64,000 bases of DNA from Sphingomonadales bacterium EhC05 (GCA_001650955.1 LXYP01000027.1:55800-119799); one strand, 5' to 3'. Positions 42,851-52,138 are shown, counted from the first letter of the stretch. Notes: generated by a model from the sequence alone, not told the origin. Numbers and translations: made by a program.

Positions 42851-42996
42851 GATGATTTCGGATCAATTTCATTATTCAACCTGTGGCCCGTCGACCGAGT
42901 CAGGGCAAGCCAGCAGCACGCCATATATCATATTGTTTGTGGGAAGACTGTGGATAATGAATCACTAGCATCCGCAATGCAAAATCGTTTGGCCGA

Positions 42997-43341
42997 TCAG
43001 CTTTCCGCTTTGGGAGGCGCCTTTTTGGCGGCCGGCTTGCGCGCAGCCGATGCGCGGGCAGCCGGCTTTTTCGCAGCTGGCGCTTTAGCCGAAGCGGGTG
43101 CGCTTGCTTTTTCCAGCGCATCAACACGTTTTTTCAACGCATCTGCCTCGGCCCGTGCCGTGGACGCCATTTCCTTGACCGCGTCAAATTCCTCACGCGA
43201 AACAAAGTCCATGCCGCCGAACCATTCCTTGGCGCGCTCCCGCGCACCGGCCTCTGCTTCTCGGCCAACGCCGGCCACAGTTCCGGCAAGTCCGTTCAAA
43301 ACCTTGGAAAGGTCATCAAAAAAGCGGTTCTGACTTTGCAT
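42997..43341 (-). CDS. UbiK-like accessory factor (BMFP family)
   Basis: A 114-residue protein: MQSQNRFFDDLSKVLNGLAG (amphipathic N-terminal helix), then a coiled coil (FDAVKEMASTARAEADALKK, VDALEKASA) and a Lys/Ala/Pro-rich disordered C-terminus. This is the YqiC/UbiK or BMFP layout. UbiK assists assembly of ubiquinone biosynthesis enzymes in E. coli. The Lys/Ala tail resembles H1-like repeats but is short. It lies 146 bases upstream of the YbjN gene, which probably has its own promoter. Confidence 0.85.
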   Translation of the reverse strand: MQSQNRFFDDLSKVLNGLAGTVAGVGREAEAGARERAKEWFGGMDFVSREEFDAVKEMASTARAEADALKKRVDALEKASAPASAKAPAAKKPAARASAARKPAAKKAPPKAES

Positions 43342-43391
43342 CTTGTAATCTCCGTCGAATGGCCATGATCTGGCTGTCGTGAATTTCTAAA

Positions 43392-43940
43392 CTATATTTG
43401 GGTCCGGGCGGCCGGAACGACAAGGGTCTCGGCTTCTGGATTGAGCCATTCAATTTCCTTGTTCAGGCTCGCGGCAAAACACAGCCACGCCAGATAGGGC
43501 ACCATCAGCCAGGCGGCAGCCTTGCGTATCCGGCCAAAAACGAGGGTTGTGCCAAGTGCGAAAACAAAAATGATGATCAGCAGCCAGAAGGCCGCCGTAA
43601 CCTGATGCATGCCGAAAAATAATATCGGCCAGAACAGGTTAAGCGCATATTGGACAAGATAGATGATGATAGCGGGGCCACGCAGCGGCGCTCCACGCGC
43701 ATGCAATATCATGGCAAAGGCGATACCCATCATCGTGTATAATATCGCCCAAGCGGCACCGAAGGCCCAGCCCGGGGGTTGCGCAGATGGTTTGACCAAC
43801 GCCTGAAACCAGCGATTTTCTTCCCCGGAATTGGCAAATTGGCTGAACATGAAACCCAGCGCGATCGTGATCGGTACCACGAACAATATCCAACGCAACA
43901 AAGACATTCTGAGCTGTGACTTGGATGCAATTTGATTCAC
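43392..43940 (-). CDS. tspO: TspO/MBR family membrane protein
   Basis: A 182-residue membrane protein with five hydrophobic segments. Family motifs include NRWFQALVKPSAQPPGWAFG (the conserved W..L.KP...PP...F), WAILYTMMGIAFAMI, QYALNLFWPILFFG and VPYLAWLCFAASLN. TspO proteins bind porphyrins or tetrapyrroles; in Rhodobacter the family regulates photosynthesis genes. Here only the family role can be stated. About 50 bases upstream of the UbiK-like gene on the same strand. Confidence 0.92.
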   Translation of the reverse strand: MNQIASKSQLRMSLLRWILFVVPITIALGFMFSQFANSGEENRWFQALVKPSAQPPGWAFGAAWAILYTMMGIAFAMILHARGAPLRGPAIIIYLVQYALNLFWPILFFGMHQVTAAFWLLIIIFVFALGTTLVFGRIRKAAAWLMVPYLAWLCFAASLNKEIEWLNPEAETLVVPAARTQI

Positions 43941-44199
43941 AGAGTCACTTCCTCATTCGCATATCATATGCCGAATCGTTTCAGACCGACTTCATTCTCA
44001 AGACTGCCGACTTTAGGTAATTTCTATCGCGTTGGCCAGTCATATGCAGGTGAAACAATATCGACACCGGCCTGGAAATTCGAGCGGCTGCTCTTGGTAT
44101 TTGCGTCGGCATAACCATCTTAGTTGAACAACACACTCAGCATGGGACTTATCCATCGAAAGATTGTGACAATCAAATCGGGCTGCTAGGCGCTACCAC

Positions 44200-46014
44200 A
44201 TGACAGAAGATAAGAATATGACGCCAGACGATACCCCTTCCGCACCATTTAAGAAAATCGGCAATTTGCGGATGGTTTGGGATCGCGCGGTTCGCTATCC
44301 CAAACAGATTAGTCTGGCGATGTTGTCGCTCTTTGTCGCCGCAATGGCAACACTGGCGATCCCAGCGGGTTTCAAAACGATTATCGACAAAGGCTTCATG
44401 TCTGGCGCCGGCGATGTTGCTCCCTATTTTCAAGGCCTCTTGGTCATCGTCGCGGTGCTTGCCGTAGCGACCGCCTTCCGATTTTATTTTGTCAGTTGGC
44501 TCGGAGAGCGGGTGGTTGCTGACATCAGACTGGCTGTCCAGCGCAATTTGCTGCAACTGGCCCCAGGCTTTTTCGAAGAAAACCGTCCTTCAGAAATCTC
44601 GTCTCGGATGACATCCGACACCGCGGTCATCGAACAGGTTGTCGGTACAACGGTTTCCGTGGCCTTGCGCAATATCGTGATCGGGGTCGGCGGAATAATC
44701 TATCTGTTCACGCTGGCGCCGGCATTGACCGCCGGACTGCTGATGGCAATACCGATCATCATTCTACCGATTGTTTTCATCGGTCGAAAACTGACCAATG
44801 TGTCGCGCTTCAGTCAGGACCGCGTTGCCGATGTCGGCGCGATGGTCGCCGAGACATTGGGGGCGATGAAGATCGTACAAGCGTTCGGGCAGGAAGGTCG
44901 GGAGCATGCCCGCTTCGGCGGCGCGGTCGAGGCGACATTTGATACGGCGAAGCGGCGAATAAGATTGCGATCGGCGATGACGGCCATTGTCATCGGTTTG
45001 ATCTTCACTGGTATCACCCTGTTGATGTGGCGTGGCGCGATTGGCGTTGCAGACGGATCAATCTCAGGCGGAACAATAGCCGCCTTTGTCCTGACCGGTG
45101 GTCTGGTTGCGGGCTCATTTGGCGCATTGACCGAAGTCTATGGTGATCTGCTCCGTGGAGCCGGCGCAGCTGGCCGACTGGCTGAACTCTTGTCCGAAAA
45201 GCCCGGAATCGCCGCGCCACTGAATCCGATCGACTTGCCCGAGCCGGCGCGCGGCAAAATTGCTTTTGATAATGTGACCTTTGCCTATCCCACGCGTCCG
45301 GAAACGAATGCGCTGACCAATTTTTCGCTCACCGTGTCACCTGGTGAAACGGTTGCGGTTGTCGGTCCTTCCGGCGCAGGCAAATCAACGCTGTTCCAGC
45401 TTGCACAGCGCTTTTACGATCCACAAAGTGGCAGCGTCCGGATTGACGGAGTGGCCCTGCCCTCGGCTGATCCTGCCGAGATACGCCAGCGTATGGCATT
45501 GGTCCCGCAGGACACTGTTCTATTTGCCGCGAGCGCGCGCGACAATCTGCGTTACGGCGAATGGGAAGCGACCGACGAAGAGATTTGGGATGCGGCTCGG
45601 GCAGCCAATGCGGAGAAATTTCTCAAGGCGCTGCCTGAAGGTCTCGACAGTTTCATGGGAGAAGCTGGCACCCGTTTGTCCGGTGGCCAGCGCCAACGCG
45701 TAGCGATAGCCCGAGCCTTGTTGCGCAACACACCGATTTTGCTACTCGACGAAGCGACATCTGCTCTGGATGCAGAGAGCGAGAAACTGGTCCAGGATGC
45801 GCTTGACAAGCTGATGCAGGATCGCACGACAATTGTGATTGCGCATCGTTTGGCAACCGTCCGCTCGGCCGACCGGATCGTCGTCATGGACGAAGGCCGT
45901 ATCGTTGAACAAGGCACACATGACGCATTATTGGCCAAAGATGGTCTATATTCGCGGCTGGCAAAATTACAGTTCAACGACAGCCAGAGCGACCGGTCAA
46001 AGACCTTGGCTTGA
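44200..46014 (+). CDS. ABC exporter (fused transmembrane and ATPase domains, MsbA/LmrA type)
   Basis: A 604-residue half-transporter that would dimerise. The N-terminal transmembrane domain has about six helices (residues 30-320), and the C-terminal nucleotide-binding domain starts near 350. Walker A is GPSGAGKSTL, the Q-loop VPQDTVLFAA, the signature LSGGQRQRVAIARALL, Walker B ILLLDEATSALDAES and the H-loop IAHRLATV. The exporter fold suggests lipid or drug efflux, but substrate is not indicated by neighbours. The ATG at 44200 is used; an ATG six codons later is possible. Confidence 0.94.
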   Translation: MTEDKNMTPDDTPSAPFKKIGNLRMVWDRAVRYPKQISLAMLSLFVAAMATLAIPAGFKTIIDKGFMSGAGDVAPYFQGLLVIVAVLAVATAFRFYFVSWLGERVVADIRLAVQRNLLQLAPGFFEENRPSEISSRMTSDTAVIEQVVGTTVSVALRNIVIGVGGIIYLFTLAPALTAGLLMAIPIIILPIVFIGRKLTNVSRFSQDRVADVGAMVAETLGAMKIVQAFGQEGREHARFGGAVEATFDTAKRRIRLRSAMTAIVIGLIFTGITLLMWRGAIGVADGSISGGTIAAFVLTGGLVAGSFGALTEVYGDLLRGAGAAGRLAELLSEKPGIAAPLNPIDLPEPARGKIAFDNVTFAYPTRPETNALTNFSLTVSPGETVAVVGPSGAGKSTLFQLAQRFYDPQSGSVRIDGVALPSADPAEIRQRMALVPQDTVLFAASARDNLRYGEWEATDEEIWDAARAANAEKFLKALPEGLDSFMGEAGTRLSGGQRQRVAIARALLRNTPILLLDEATSALDAESEKLVQDALDKLMQDRTTIVIAHRLATVRSADRIVVMDEGRIVEQGTHDALLAKDGLYSRLAKLQFNDSQSDRSKTLA

Positions 46015-46130
46015 TCGGCGCTGGTTCGCAGCCAGCGGCCTGAACCACATAGTTGAAACATGTTTGGCTTAAACTGGTCAGCCAGTACGGATCCGGTTTT
46101 AGGCGCAATGAAACCGAAAATGGCAGGGTT

Positions 46131-46257
46131 TGAAACAGCCTAGCTCTGCTGGTTGTGGCTCGATCGGGCGGGCGGCCTGAAATCGCCTAGCGTGAAACAG
46201 CCCAGCTCTGACCGGCGTGACTGTAACCCCTACCTGAAATGGCGTAGCTCCAGCCGG
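46131..46257. repeat. Degenerate interspersed repeat in a long gene-free stretch
   Basis: The 442-base gap 46015-46456 has no convincing gene. It contains a recurrent motif: TGAAACAGCCTAGCTCTG at 46131-46148, TGAAACAGCCCAGCTCTG at 46193-46210, TGAAATGGCGTAGCTCCAGC from 46235 and a partial TGAAATCGCCTAGC at 46178. Spacing is irregular, so it is not a simple tandem array. Origin unknown. Confidence 0.6.
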
Positions 46258-46403
46258 CCAAGCTTAATCCGCGTGACTCCAGCGGGGATGGCTTGATCCG
46301 CCGCATTGCCTGAAACAAAAGAAATGGAACCAGCTCAGCCCTGACCCGCATCGCGCAACCCGTCGGAGGGTCAGCAGATGAATGACAGGGCTATCGCCCA
46401 TAG

Positions 46404-46437
46404 AAAAGGGGCTGCGAACGCGTTCGCAGCCCCTTTT
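46404..46437. terminator. Bidirectional Rho-independent terminator
   Basis: AAAAGGGGCTGCGAACG and its exact reverse complement CGTTCGCAGCCCCTTTT meet to give a perfect 34-base palindrome. On both strands it would fold into a GC-rich hairpin followed by T residues. It sits 20 bases after the end of the minus-strand ExbD gene and would also end transcripts from the ABC exporter. Confidence 0.92.
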
Positions 46438-46456
46438 TTAAACTTGTTACCGTTGC

Positions 46457-46909
46457 TTAGTTCGGCAAACGCGCCGCTTTATTGAAGCTGCCATATTGCT
46501 CATTGCCGACGAAACCGAATTTCGTCACGCCGCTATCTTTGATGACAGCCAGCGCGCGGTCAACGGTCAGATAGTTGCTCAGCGGATCCGGCTGGAACTG
46601 AAGCTCGGGCTCCGGAACCATCGACTTGGTCTGCGCCAGATAGGTGCGAACCTGATTCAACGTCACTGCAGTTTCATTCCAGATCAATTGGTTGGTTGGC
46701 GTGATACCCAATTTGTTTTTCACCGGATCGATAAAATCTAGTGGTGGTGGGCTATCATCGGCCACCGGCAGATCGATTTTCACCGCATGTGTCTGAACCG
46801 GAATTGTAATGATGAACATGATGAGCAGAACCAGCAAGACGTCGATGAGCGGCGTCGTGTTCATCTCCATCATTGGTTCGCCATTGTCGCTTCCGCCACT
46901 CATTGCCAT
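46457..46909 (-). CDS. ExbD/TolR biopolymer transport protein, second copy
   Basis: A 150-residue inner-membrane protein with an N-terminal cytoplasmic start. It has one transmembrane helix carrying the protonatable Asp (NTTPLIDVLLVLLIMFIITI, Asp in LIDVLL) and a periplasmic domain. It belongs to the proton channel that energises TonB. AAGGAG lies eight bases before the ATG. It is the last gene of the tonB-exbB-exbD-exbD operon; the terminator follows. It differs from the upstream ExbD in its periplasmic domain, so it may assemble as a heteromer or act with another system. Confidence 0.92.
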   Translation of the reverse strand: MAMSGGSDNGEPMMEMNTTPLIDVLLVLLIMFIITIPVQTHAVKIDLPVADDSPPPLDFIDPVKNKLGITPTNQLIWNETAVTLNQVRTYLAQTKSMVPEPELQFQPDPLSNYLTVDRALAVIKDSGVTKFGFVGNEQYGSFNKAARLPN

Positions 46910-46955
46910 TAGCGCGTCTCCTTAAATCGTAAATATCATCAATTGCAGAGCGAGA

Positions 46956-47477
46956 TCATTCGACTGCAATAGGTGTGGAAAGAAAGCCAACTTTCGCAAA
47001 GCCAGCACGCTGCATGGTGTAGATCGCGCCGCCAATACATTTGTAAGGCGTGTTGATATCGCCGCGGATATGCACTTCCGGCATATCTTCAGGTGTCATG
47101 TTTTCCACGCCACCAAAGGCTTCAATCTGGTCTTCCAGTTGCTTGACCGCTCGTGTCACCAACTCTGTAGAATTCACTGGAGTTGTATTCCAGTAAATGC
47201 GGCAATTGCCGCCCGGAGTGGCTCCAGCATAATCTGGATCGCCTGGATCACGTCCGGCTGCGTCAGTGGTCGTCACTGCCAGTAGAACATTTTCCCGCTT
47301 GGTGGTCGTCACTTCAAAAGGCAAAACCGGCAATTCCAATTCAACGGTCTGAATAACCACGGGAACTGCGATCAAGAAAATGATCAGCAAAACCAGCATA
47401 ACATCGACGAGTGGGGTTGTGTTAATATCGGATAGAGGAGTTTCCTCTCCGCCGCCGCCCCCAACATTCATAGCCAT
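46956..47477 (-). CDS. ExbD/TolR biopolymer transport protein, first copy
   Basis: A 173-residue protein: Gly-rich start (NVGGGGGEET), transmembrane helix DINTTPLVDVMLVLLIIFLI with the conserved Asp, and a periplasmic domain with an insert of about 30 residues (DPGDPDYAGATPGGNCRIYW) and MPEVHIRGDINTPYKCIGGA. It would form the proton-conducting stator with ExbB. Lies between exbB (115-base gap) and the second exbD (46-base gap). Confidence 0.92.
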   Translation of the reverse strand: MAMNVGGGGGEETPLSDINTTPLVDVMLVLLIIFLIAVPVVIQTVELELPVLPFEVTTTKRENVLLAVTTTDAAGRDPGDPDYAGATPGGNCRIYWNTTPVNSTELVTRAVKQLEDQIEAFGGVENMTPEDMPEVHIRGDINTPYKCIGGAIYTMQRAGFAKVGFLSTPIAVE

Positions 47478-47592
47478 AGGATTTTATCCTCTCAAAAACT
47501 AATCCATCTGGTGGAAGGTAAAGTCCTTCCGCCGTTTCAGCGTCGGCCGGATTGTGCCATCTGAAAACAGATGCCACGATCCGGCCCAAGGC

Positions 47593-48345
47593 TTATTTTT
47601 TCGCTGCTGGAGCGGCTGCTTTAGCTGGAGCAGCTGAACCTTTGGTGATTGGTTTCACGCCGCCATCGGAAGCCATATAACCGAGCACATCGTTCGAGAA
47701 TGCGCTGAGATGTTCGGCAATCCGCTTGTTGCGTCCTTGCAGCCAGTTATAAGCAAGAACGGCAGGAACAGCCACACCAAGACCAAGTGCGGTCATGATC
47801 AGAGCTTCACCAACAGGACCAGCAACCGCATCAATCGATGCCTGACCAGCAATACCAATTTTGATCAGCGCGCGATAGATGCCGATAACCGTACCGAACA
47901 AGCCAATGAAAGGTGATGTTGCACCCACAGTAGCAAGCCATGGCAGGCCAGTTGCCAGTTTAGAGTTGATCGTCGCTTCGGAACGAGCCAGCGAACCGTG
48001 AAGCCAGTCATGCGCTTCGACCGGGTCGGTCAATTTCGCGTGATCACCATCTGCTTTGATCGCATCATCAACAATCTGGCGATAAGCACTATTCTTATCA
48101 AGTTTCGCTGCGCCTTCCTTCAGGCCACCGGCTTTCCAGAAAGTGGCGGTTGCCGCGTCACCCTGCTTCATCACCTTGTTCTGCTCGAACAATTTCGAAA
48201 ACAGGATGTAAAAGGATGAGACAGACATGATCACCAGAATACCAAGCGTGAACCATGCGATCACGCCGCCTTGTTGCATGGCTTCCCAGAAACCGAACGA
48301 GTTTTGTGGTGCTCCTGCACCTGCTGCCAAAATTTCAATCAACAT
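47593..48345 (-). CDS. exbB: MotA/TolQ/ExbB proton channel protein
   Basis: A 250-residue inner-membrane protein with three hydrophobic segments: near residues 25-45 (IAWFTLGILVIMSVSSFYIL), near 130 (TVGATSPFIGLFGTVIGIYR) and near 175 (LIMTALGLGVAVPAVLAYNW). The ISVTSPFIGLFGTVxG-like motif is typical of ExbB/TolQ. The C-terminus is an Ala/Lys-rich tail. AGGGG lies nine bases before the ATG at 48345. Works with ExbD and TonB to transmit proton motive force to outer-membrane receptors. Confidence 0.94.
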   Translation of the reverse strand: MLIEILAAGAGAPQNSFGFWEAMQQGGVIAWFTLGILVIMSVSSFYILFSKLFEQNKVMKQGDAATATFWKAGGLKEGAAKLDKNSAYRQIVDDAIKADGDHAKLTDPVEAHDWLHGSLARSEATINSKLATGLPWLATVGATSPFIGLFGTVIGIYRALIKIGIAGQASIDAVAGPVGEALIMTALGLGVAVPAVLAYNWLQGRNKRIAEHLSAFSNDVLGYMASDGGVKPITKGSAAPAKAAAPAAKK

Positions 48346-48423
48346 TTTAATATTCCCCTCAGGATAATGTAATTCAAAAAACAATTTGTGGGTGCGGCAC
48401 TGCGGCCGCACCCGGGATCACGA

Positions 48424-49080
48424 TTATTGCGGTATCTGCCAACGTACTCTCGTTGCCCACGATCCAGTCATTGGATTGCCCGCGCTATCCAAAGATGGAC
48501 TGAAGCGCGCACGGCGGGTGAGATTCTTACACACCGCTGCATCCAGGTCAGCATGACCGCTCGAGCTGGTGATTTGGCAATCTGCCACTCGACCATTGGT
48601 ACCAACAGTCACTCGAACGCCGGTCGTTCCCTCCCGTTCTTCACGCAGGGCGCGAGACGGATAATCATTGGTTGTAACCCAATTTTGTGACCGTCCGCGT
48701 GGCTCAGGATTCGCACGCTGCGGCGGGGGCGGTGGTGGTGGAGCTGGAGGAGGCGCTATCACTGGCGGTGCCGGTGGTGGTGCCGTCGGAACCGACTGGA
48801 TGACAGGCCGCGGCGCTACGACAGGCGCAACGATCGGCGGAGGCGTCACCACAGGTGGTGGCTCAATCGGCTTGTCTGGTGGCGGCGGAGGTGGCTCGTC
48901 CGGCTCTTCCGGCGGCTCCTCCTCTTGAATATCAATCATATCAAGCTGCGATGCAACTTTCGTTACAGCTTCATAGGCTAGCCCTGTAACTAGCGCATAT
49001 CCAAATAACAGGTGAATGATTACAACGAGAACGATTGATACAATCTTACTCGAACTCATCTCTTGGTCAGCATAAGCCAT
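48424..49080 (-). CDS. tonB: TonB-family energy transducer
   Basis: A 218-residue protein: an N-terminal anchor helix (SKIVSIVLVVIIHLLFGYAL, about 10-29), an acidic-then-proline-rich periplasmic linker (EEEPPEEPDEPPPPPPDKP to about 120) and a C-terminal TonB domain. The latter holds TTNDYPSRALREEREGTTGV and VADCQITSSSGHADLDAAVC, then WATRVRWQIPQ. It couples inner-membrane proton flow to TonB-dependent outer-membrane receptors. AAGGAG is 12 bases upstream. First gene of a four-gene operon. No Fur box was seen in the 264 bases upstream. Confidence 0.94.
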   Translation of the reverse strand: MAYADQEMSSSKIVSIVLVVIIHLLFGYALVTGLAYEAVTKVASQLDMIDIQEEEPPEEPDEPPPPPPDKPIEPPPVVTPPPIVAPVVAPRPVIQSVPTAPPPAPPVIAPPPAPPPPPPPQRANPEPRGRSQNWVTTNDYPSRALREEREGTTGVRVTVGTNGRVADCQITSSSGHADLDAAVCKNLTRRARFSPSLDSAGNPMTGSWATRVRWQIPQ

Positions 49081-49344
49081 TCAGAAATGTAACTCCTTTT
49101 TCCCCATAAGGCTGAACACCTCATTGCTGAAGCATTGATCAAAGGGCAAGGGGTTTCAGTACCGCCGCGACCTTTGATTTCCCCATGACAACTTTTCGTT
49201 TCAGTGAAAGCCGCCTTAAAGATGTTTTAACGAGCTAGTTCAAAGCAGGCAATCGCTTTGTTGGTTCAGCGTTGATTAAGCTGTTAAAATCACAAAAGGC
49301 CCACTAACTTCGCTAGGTTCAACGCCCCGGATTGTGAGACAAAC

Positions 49345-50175
49345 ATGCAAAAAATTTTAATCGCTTTGCTCGGCTTGCTTTGCTCACAAACTCTAGCGTT
49401 TTCAGCTTTTTCTCAAACAACAGCAACCTCAGATCCACTCCAATATGCCGATCTGGCCGACCTGAGCATCAACGCTCCAATTATCGTTCATGCCACCGTC
49501 AAAGAAGCCATTAAAGTCGACCCGGAACGGGCTGTTGATGCCCCGACATCGACGCAACGCTTCTATGTGATAGCGACAACCAATGCTCTGATTCGGGGCC
49601 AAGGCGGCATTCTCGAGACGATTCGCTACATCGTCGATCTGCCGCTCGACCAGCGCGGAAGGGCGCCAAAAATCAAGAAGCGGCAATTTATCATATTTGC
49701 CCAGCGCACTGGTGATAGCAACGATGTCCAGTTGATCGCAAAAGATGCACAGATCGCGTGGACCGCCGATCGAGAATCTCGAGTGAGAGCGTTGGTGCGA
49801 GAAATTGTTGCAGCGGATGCGCCGCCTTCGATTTCCAGAATCGCCGGCGCCTTTCACGTCCCTGGAACGATCATTGGCGAAGGCGAAACGCAAATCTTCA
49901 TGGAAACAAACAACGGCAACCCCGTATCGATCACAATATTGAGTCGGGACGGCCAGCGGAAATTCTGGGCGGTCTCGCTGGGTGAAATAGTTGACGAAGC
50001 CGCCCGCGCACCGGAGCGAAATAGCCTGCTCTGGTACCGGCTGGCGTGTTTTTTGCCGAAACGAATGCCGTCTGAGGCGCTCGAAGGCGTCTCATTGAGA
50101 AATGCGCGCGAAGCACAGGCCGATTATCAGATGGTCTTGGCCGATCTCGGAAGCTGCCCGCGGTCGCGAAGATAA
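49345..50175 (+). CDS. Exported protein of unknown function
   Basis: A 276-residue protein with a Sec signal peptide (MQKILIALLGLLCSQTLAFS, cleavage near FSQ24). The mature part begins with an ADLSINAPIIVHATVKEAIK segment that looks like an OB-fold-like strand pattern. It has KKRQFIIFAQRTGDSNDVQL and a C-terminal helical region. No known domain is recognised. It may be peculiar to sphingomonads. Transcribed away from the TonB operon and upstream of hom; the 96-base gap to hom allows a separate promoter. Confidence 0.7.
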   Translation: MQKILIALLGLLCSQTLAFSAFSQTTATSDPLQYADLADLSINAPIIVHATVKEAIKVDPERAVDAPTSTQRFYVIATTNALIRGQGGILETIRYIVDLPLDQRGRAPKIKKRQFIIFAQRTGDSNDVQLIAKDAQIAWTADRESRVRALVREIVAADAPPSISRIAGAFHVPGTIIGEGETQIFMETNNGNPVSITILSRDGQRKFWAVSLGEIVDEAARAPERNSLLWYRLACFLPKRMPSEALEGVSLRNAREAQADYQMVLADLGSCPRSRR

Positions 50176-50271
50176 TGACCTTCCGCCAGACATAAATTCT
50201 GGCAAAAATTCAAAGCGTCGTTAATAAAGCGCGCAACGGCAATCCCACTCCTTTCCAATAAAGGCACTGAC

Positions 50272-51570
50272 ATGACTGCACCGCTGCGCATCGCGCTCGC
50301 TGGCTTAGGCACCGTAGGAACGGGTGTCATCCGGGTGATCGAAGAAAATGGCCCGATGATCTCGCAGCGGGCGGGCCGGTCGATTGAAATCACCGCCATT
50401 TCGGCCCGCGATCCCAAGCTGGATCGCGGAATCGACCTGACTCCCTATGCTTGGATCGACCAGCTGCAGGATCTGGCCAATCATCCCGAAGTCGATTGTG
50501 TTGTCGAGATGATCGGGGGTTCCGAAGGCCATGCGCTTGATCTGGCGCGCCAGACGATTGCATCAGGCAAATCGTTCGTCACGGCAAATAAGGCGATGAT
50601 CGCTCATCATGGCATGGAATTGGCGAAAGCAGCGGAAAGTCGAGGCGTTTCGCTGAAATATGAAGCTGCGGTTGCCGGTGGCATACCAGTGATCAAGGGT
50701 CTGCGCGAAGGCGCGTCAGCCAATCGGATCGAGCGAGTCTATGGAATATTGAACGGCACCTGCAACTATATCCTGAGCGAAATGGAAAAATATGGCAGGA
50801 ATTTTGCTGACGTATTGAAGGACGCACAGGATATTGGTTATGCCGAAGCCGATCCGAGCTTCGACATTGACGGTGTGGATGCTGCCCACAAGCTATCCAT
50901 TCTCGCTGCACTATCATTTGGTACGAGCCTCGACTTCGAAGGCGTCGAAATTGAAGGCATCCGCAATATCATGGCCGCCGACATTGGTCAGGCCAAGGCA
51001 CTTGGCTATCGGATTCGCTTACTCGGCATGGCGCGAATCGATAGCGGCAAGCTGTTCCAGAGAGTGAATCCCTATCTGGTGCCTGTTCAGCATCCGCTCG
51101 CACATATTGATGGATCAACCAATGCGGTGGTCGCAGAGGGTAATTTTTCAGGTCGCTTGATGTTCCAGGGTGCCGGCGCGGGTGAAGGTCCGACGGCTTC
51201 GGCGATCGTTGCCGACCTGATTGATATTGCACGCGGCGATCATGGGACCGTATTTACGACACCAGCGGCGGCGATGGGCTCCTGTGAGCGCGCGGAAAGT
51301 GGCAATCGCACTGGCAAAAGCTATGTCCGTTTCATTGTTACCGACAAGCCCGGCGTATTGGCTGAGATCACTGCAGCGATGCGTGATGCTCAGGTATCGA
51401 TTGAAAGCCTCATTCAAACTGAGAAAACCGACGAAGGCTCAGTCCTGATTTCGATGGTCACCCACCAAAGCCTGGAACGCAATGTCAGCGATAGCCTTGC
51501 GAAATTGTCACAATCTGCAAGCTTGCAAGCCCCGCCAGTGGTCATGCATCTGCTCAGCGATAATGACTAA
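50272..51570 (+). CDS. hom: Homoserine dehydrogenase
   Basis: A 432-residue enzyme that reduces aspartate semialdehyde to homoserine for threonine and methionine synthesis. The Rossmann start is IALAGLGTVGTGVIRVIEEN. Catalytic-domain motifs are VTANKAMIAHHG, KYEAAVAGGIPVIKGLREG, YGILNGTCNYILSEME and GYAEADPSFDIDGVDAAHKL. A C-terminal ACT domain (VRFIVTDKPGVLAEITAAMR) would confer feedback control, usually by threonine. hom-glpX-recJ clustering is common in sphingomonads (from memory). Confidence 0.96.
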   Translation: MTAPLRIALAGLGTVGTGVIRVIEENGPMISQRAGRSIEITAISARDPKLDRGIDLTPYAWIDQLQDLANHPEVDCVVEMIGGSEGHALDLARQTIASGKSFVTANKAMIAHHGMELAKAAESRGVSLKYEAAVAGGIPVIKGLREGASANRIERVYGILNGTCNYILSEMEKYGRNFADVLKDAQDIGYAEADPSFDIDGVDAAHKLSILAALSFGTSLDFEGVEIEGIRNIMAADIGQAKALGYRIRLLGMARIDSGKLFQRVNPYLVPVQHPLAHIDGSTNAVVAEGNFSGRLMFQGAGAGEGPTASAIVADLIDIARGDHGTVFTTPAAAMGSCERAESGNRTGKSYVRFIVTDKPGVLAEITAAMRDAQVSIESLIQTEKTDEGSVLISMVTHQSLERNVSDSLAKLSQSASLQAPPVVMHLLSDND

Positions 51571-51595
51571 GCCGGATAGCAATTGAAAAGAACCG

Positions 51596-52075
51596 CTATT
51601 CAGGAACTGGAGCAAGCGGCTTGATCATTGCCTGCTTTACATAATCTGCGTCAGGAATGCCCGGATCAAAGACGTAGCTGATGCGTTCAGCGGCGCCCGT
51701 GAGCGAGGCCCCCTCGCCTCCAAAACTGACACTGACCAGCGACAGGCCCTTGAAGCAGTTTCGTTCGTTCATGGTCACATAGCAGCGGCCTTGTTGAACG
51801 ATTTCAGGATTTCCTTTGGGTAGCGATTCGCGAATTCGATCGCCAGGGTCCCCCGCCAATTGAGGGAAAGGCAACCTCTGCTGTCGGTCGATTTCTCGCG
51901 TTCCACAAACAATGATCTCATTTTCAGACCGATTCAAGAGACAGCCGTCCGCATCCACAGCCACCAGCTGGCGCGCATTTGCGACGAGTTCATCGGTACG
52001 GTCACTTGCCGGCGGTATCTGTGCCACCGCCATCGAAGGCACTGCCACAAGTATCAGAATAAGTCGTCTCGACAT
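51596..52075 (-). CDS. Exported hypothetical protein
   Basis: A 159-residue protein with a short signal peptide (MSRRLILILVAVPSMAVAQ, cleavage after VAQ19 or nearby). The mature part contains ENEIIVCGTREIDRQQRLPF, a Cys-containing motif frequent in sphingomonad exported proteins. No domain is recognised. It lies on the opposite strand between hom and glpX, tail to tail with hom by 25 bases; its start faces glpX with 63 bases between, where both promoters must sit. Confidence 0.65.
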   Translation of the reverse strand: MSRRLILILVAVPSMAVAQIPPASDRTDELVANARQLVAVDADGCLLNRSENEIIVCGTREIDRQQRLPFPQLAGDPGDRIRESLPKGNPEIVQQGRCYVTMNERNCFKGLSLVSVSFGGEGASLTGAAERISYVFDPGIPDADYVKQAMIKPLAPVPE

Positions 52076-52138
52076 TGCAATATTGCTCCCCTATCGAAGG
52101 TTCAAAATTGGCCCCTGATAGAAGGACTATAGATAAGA

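Noticed and set aside
46404..46437. 34-bp perfect palindrome considered as a protein-binding site
   Set aside because: The flanking A and T runs, GC-rich core and position 20 bases after the ExbD stop fit a bidirectional terminator better.
48668..48928. Glycine-rich plus-strand frame
   Set aside because: It is only the complement of the proline-rich linker of TonB.
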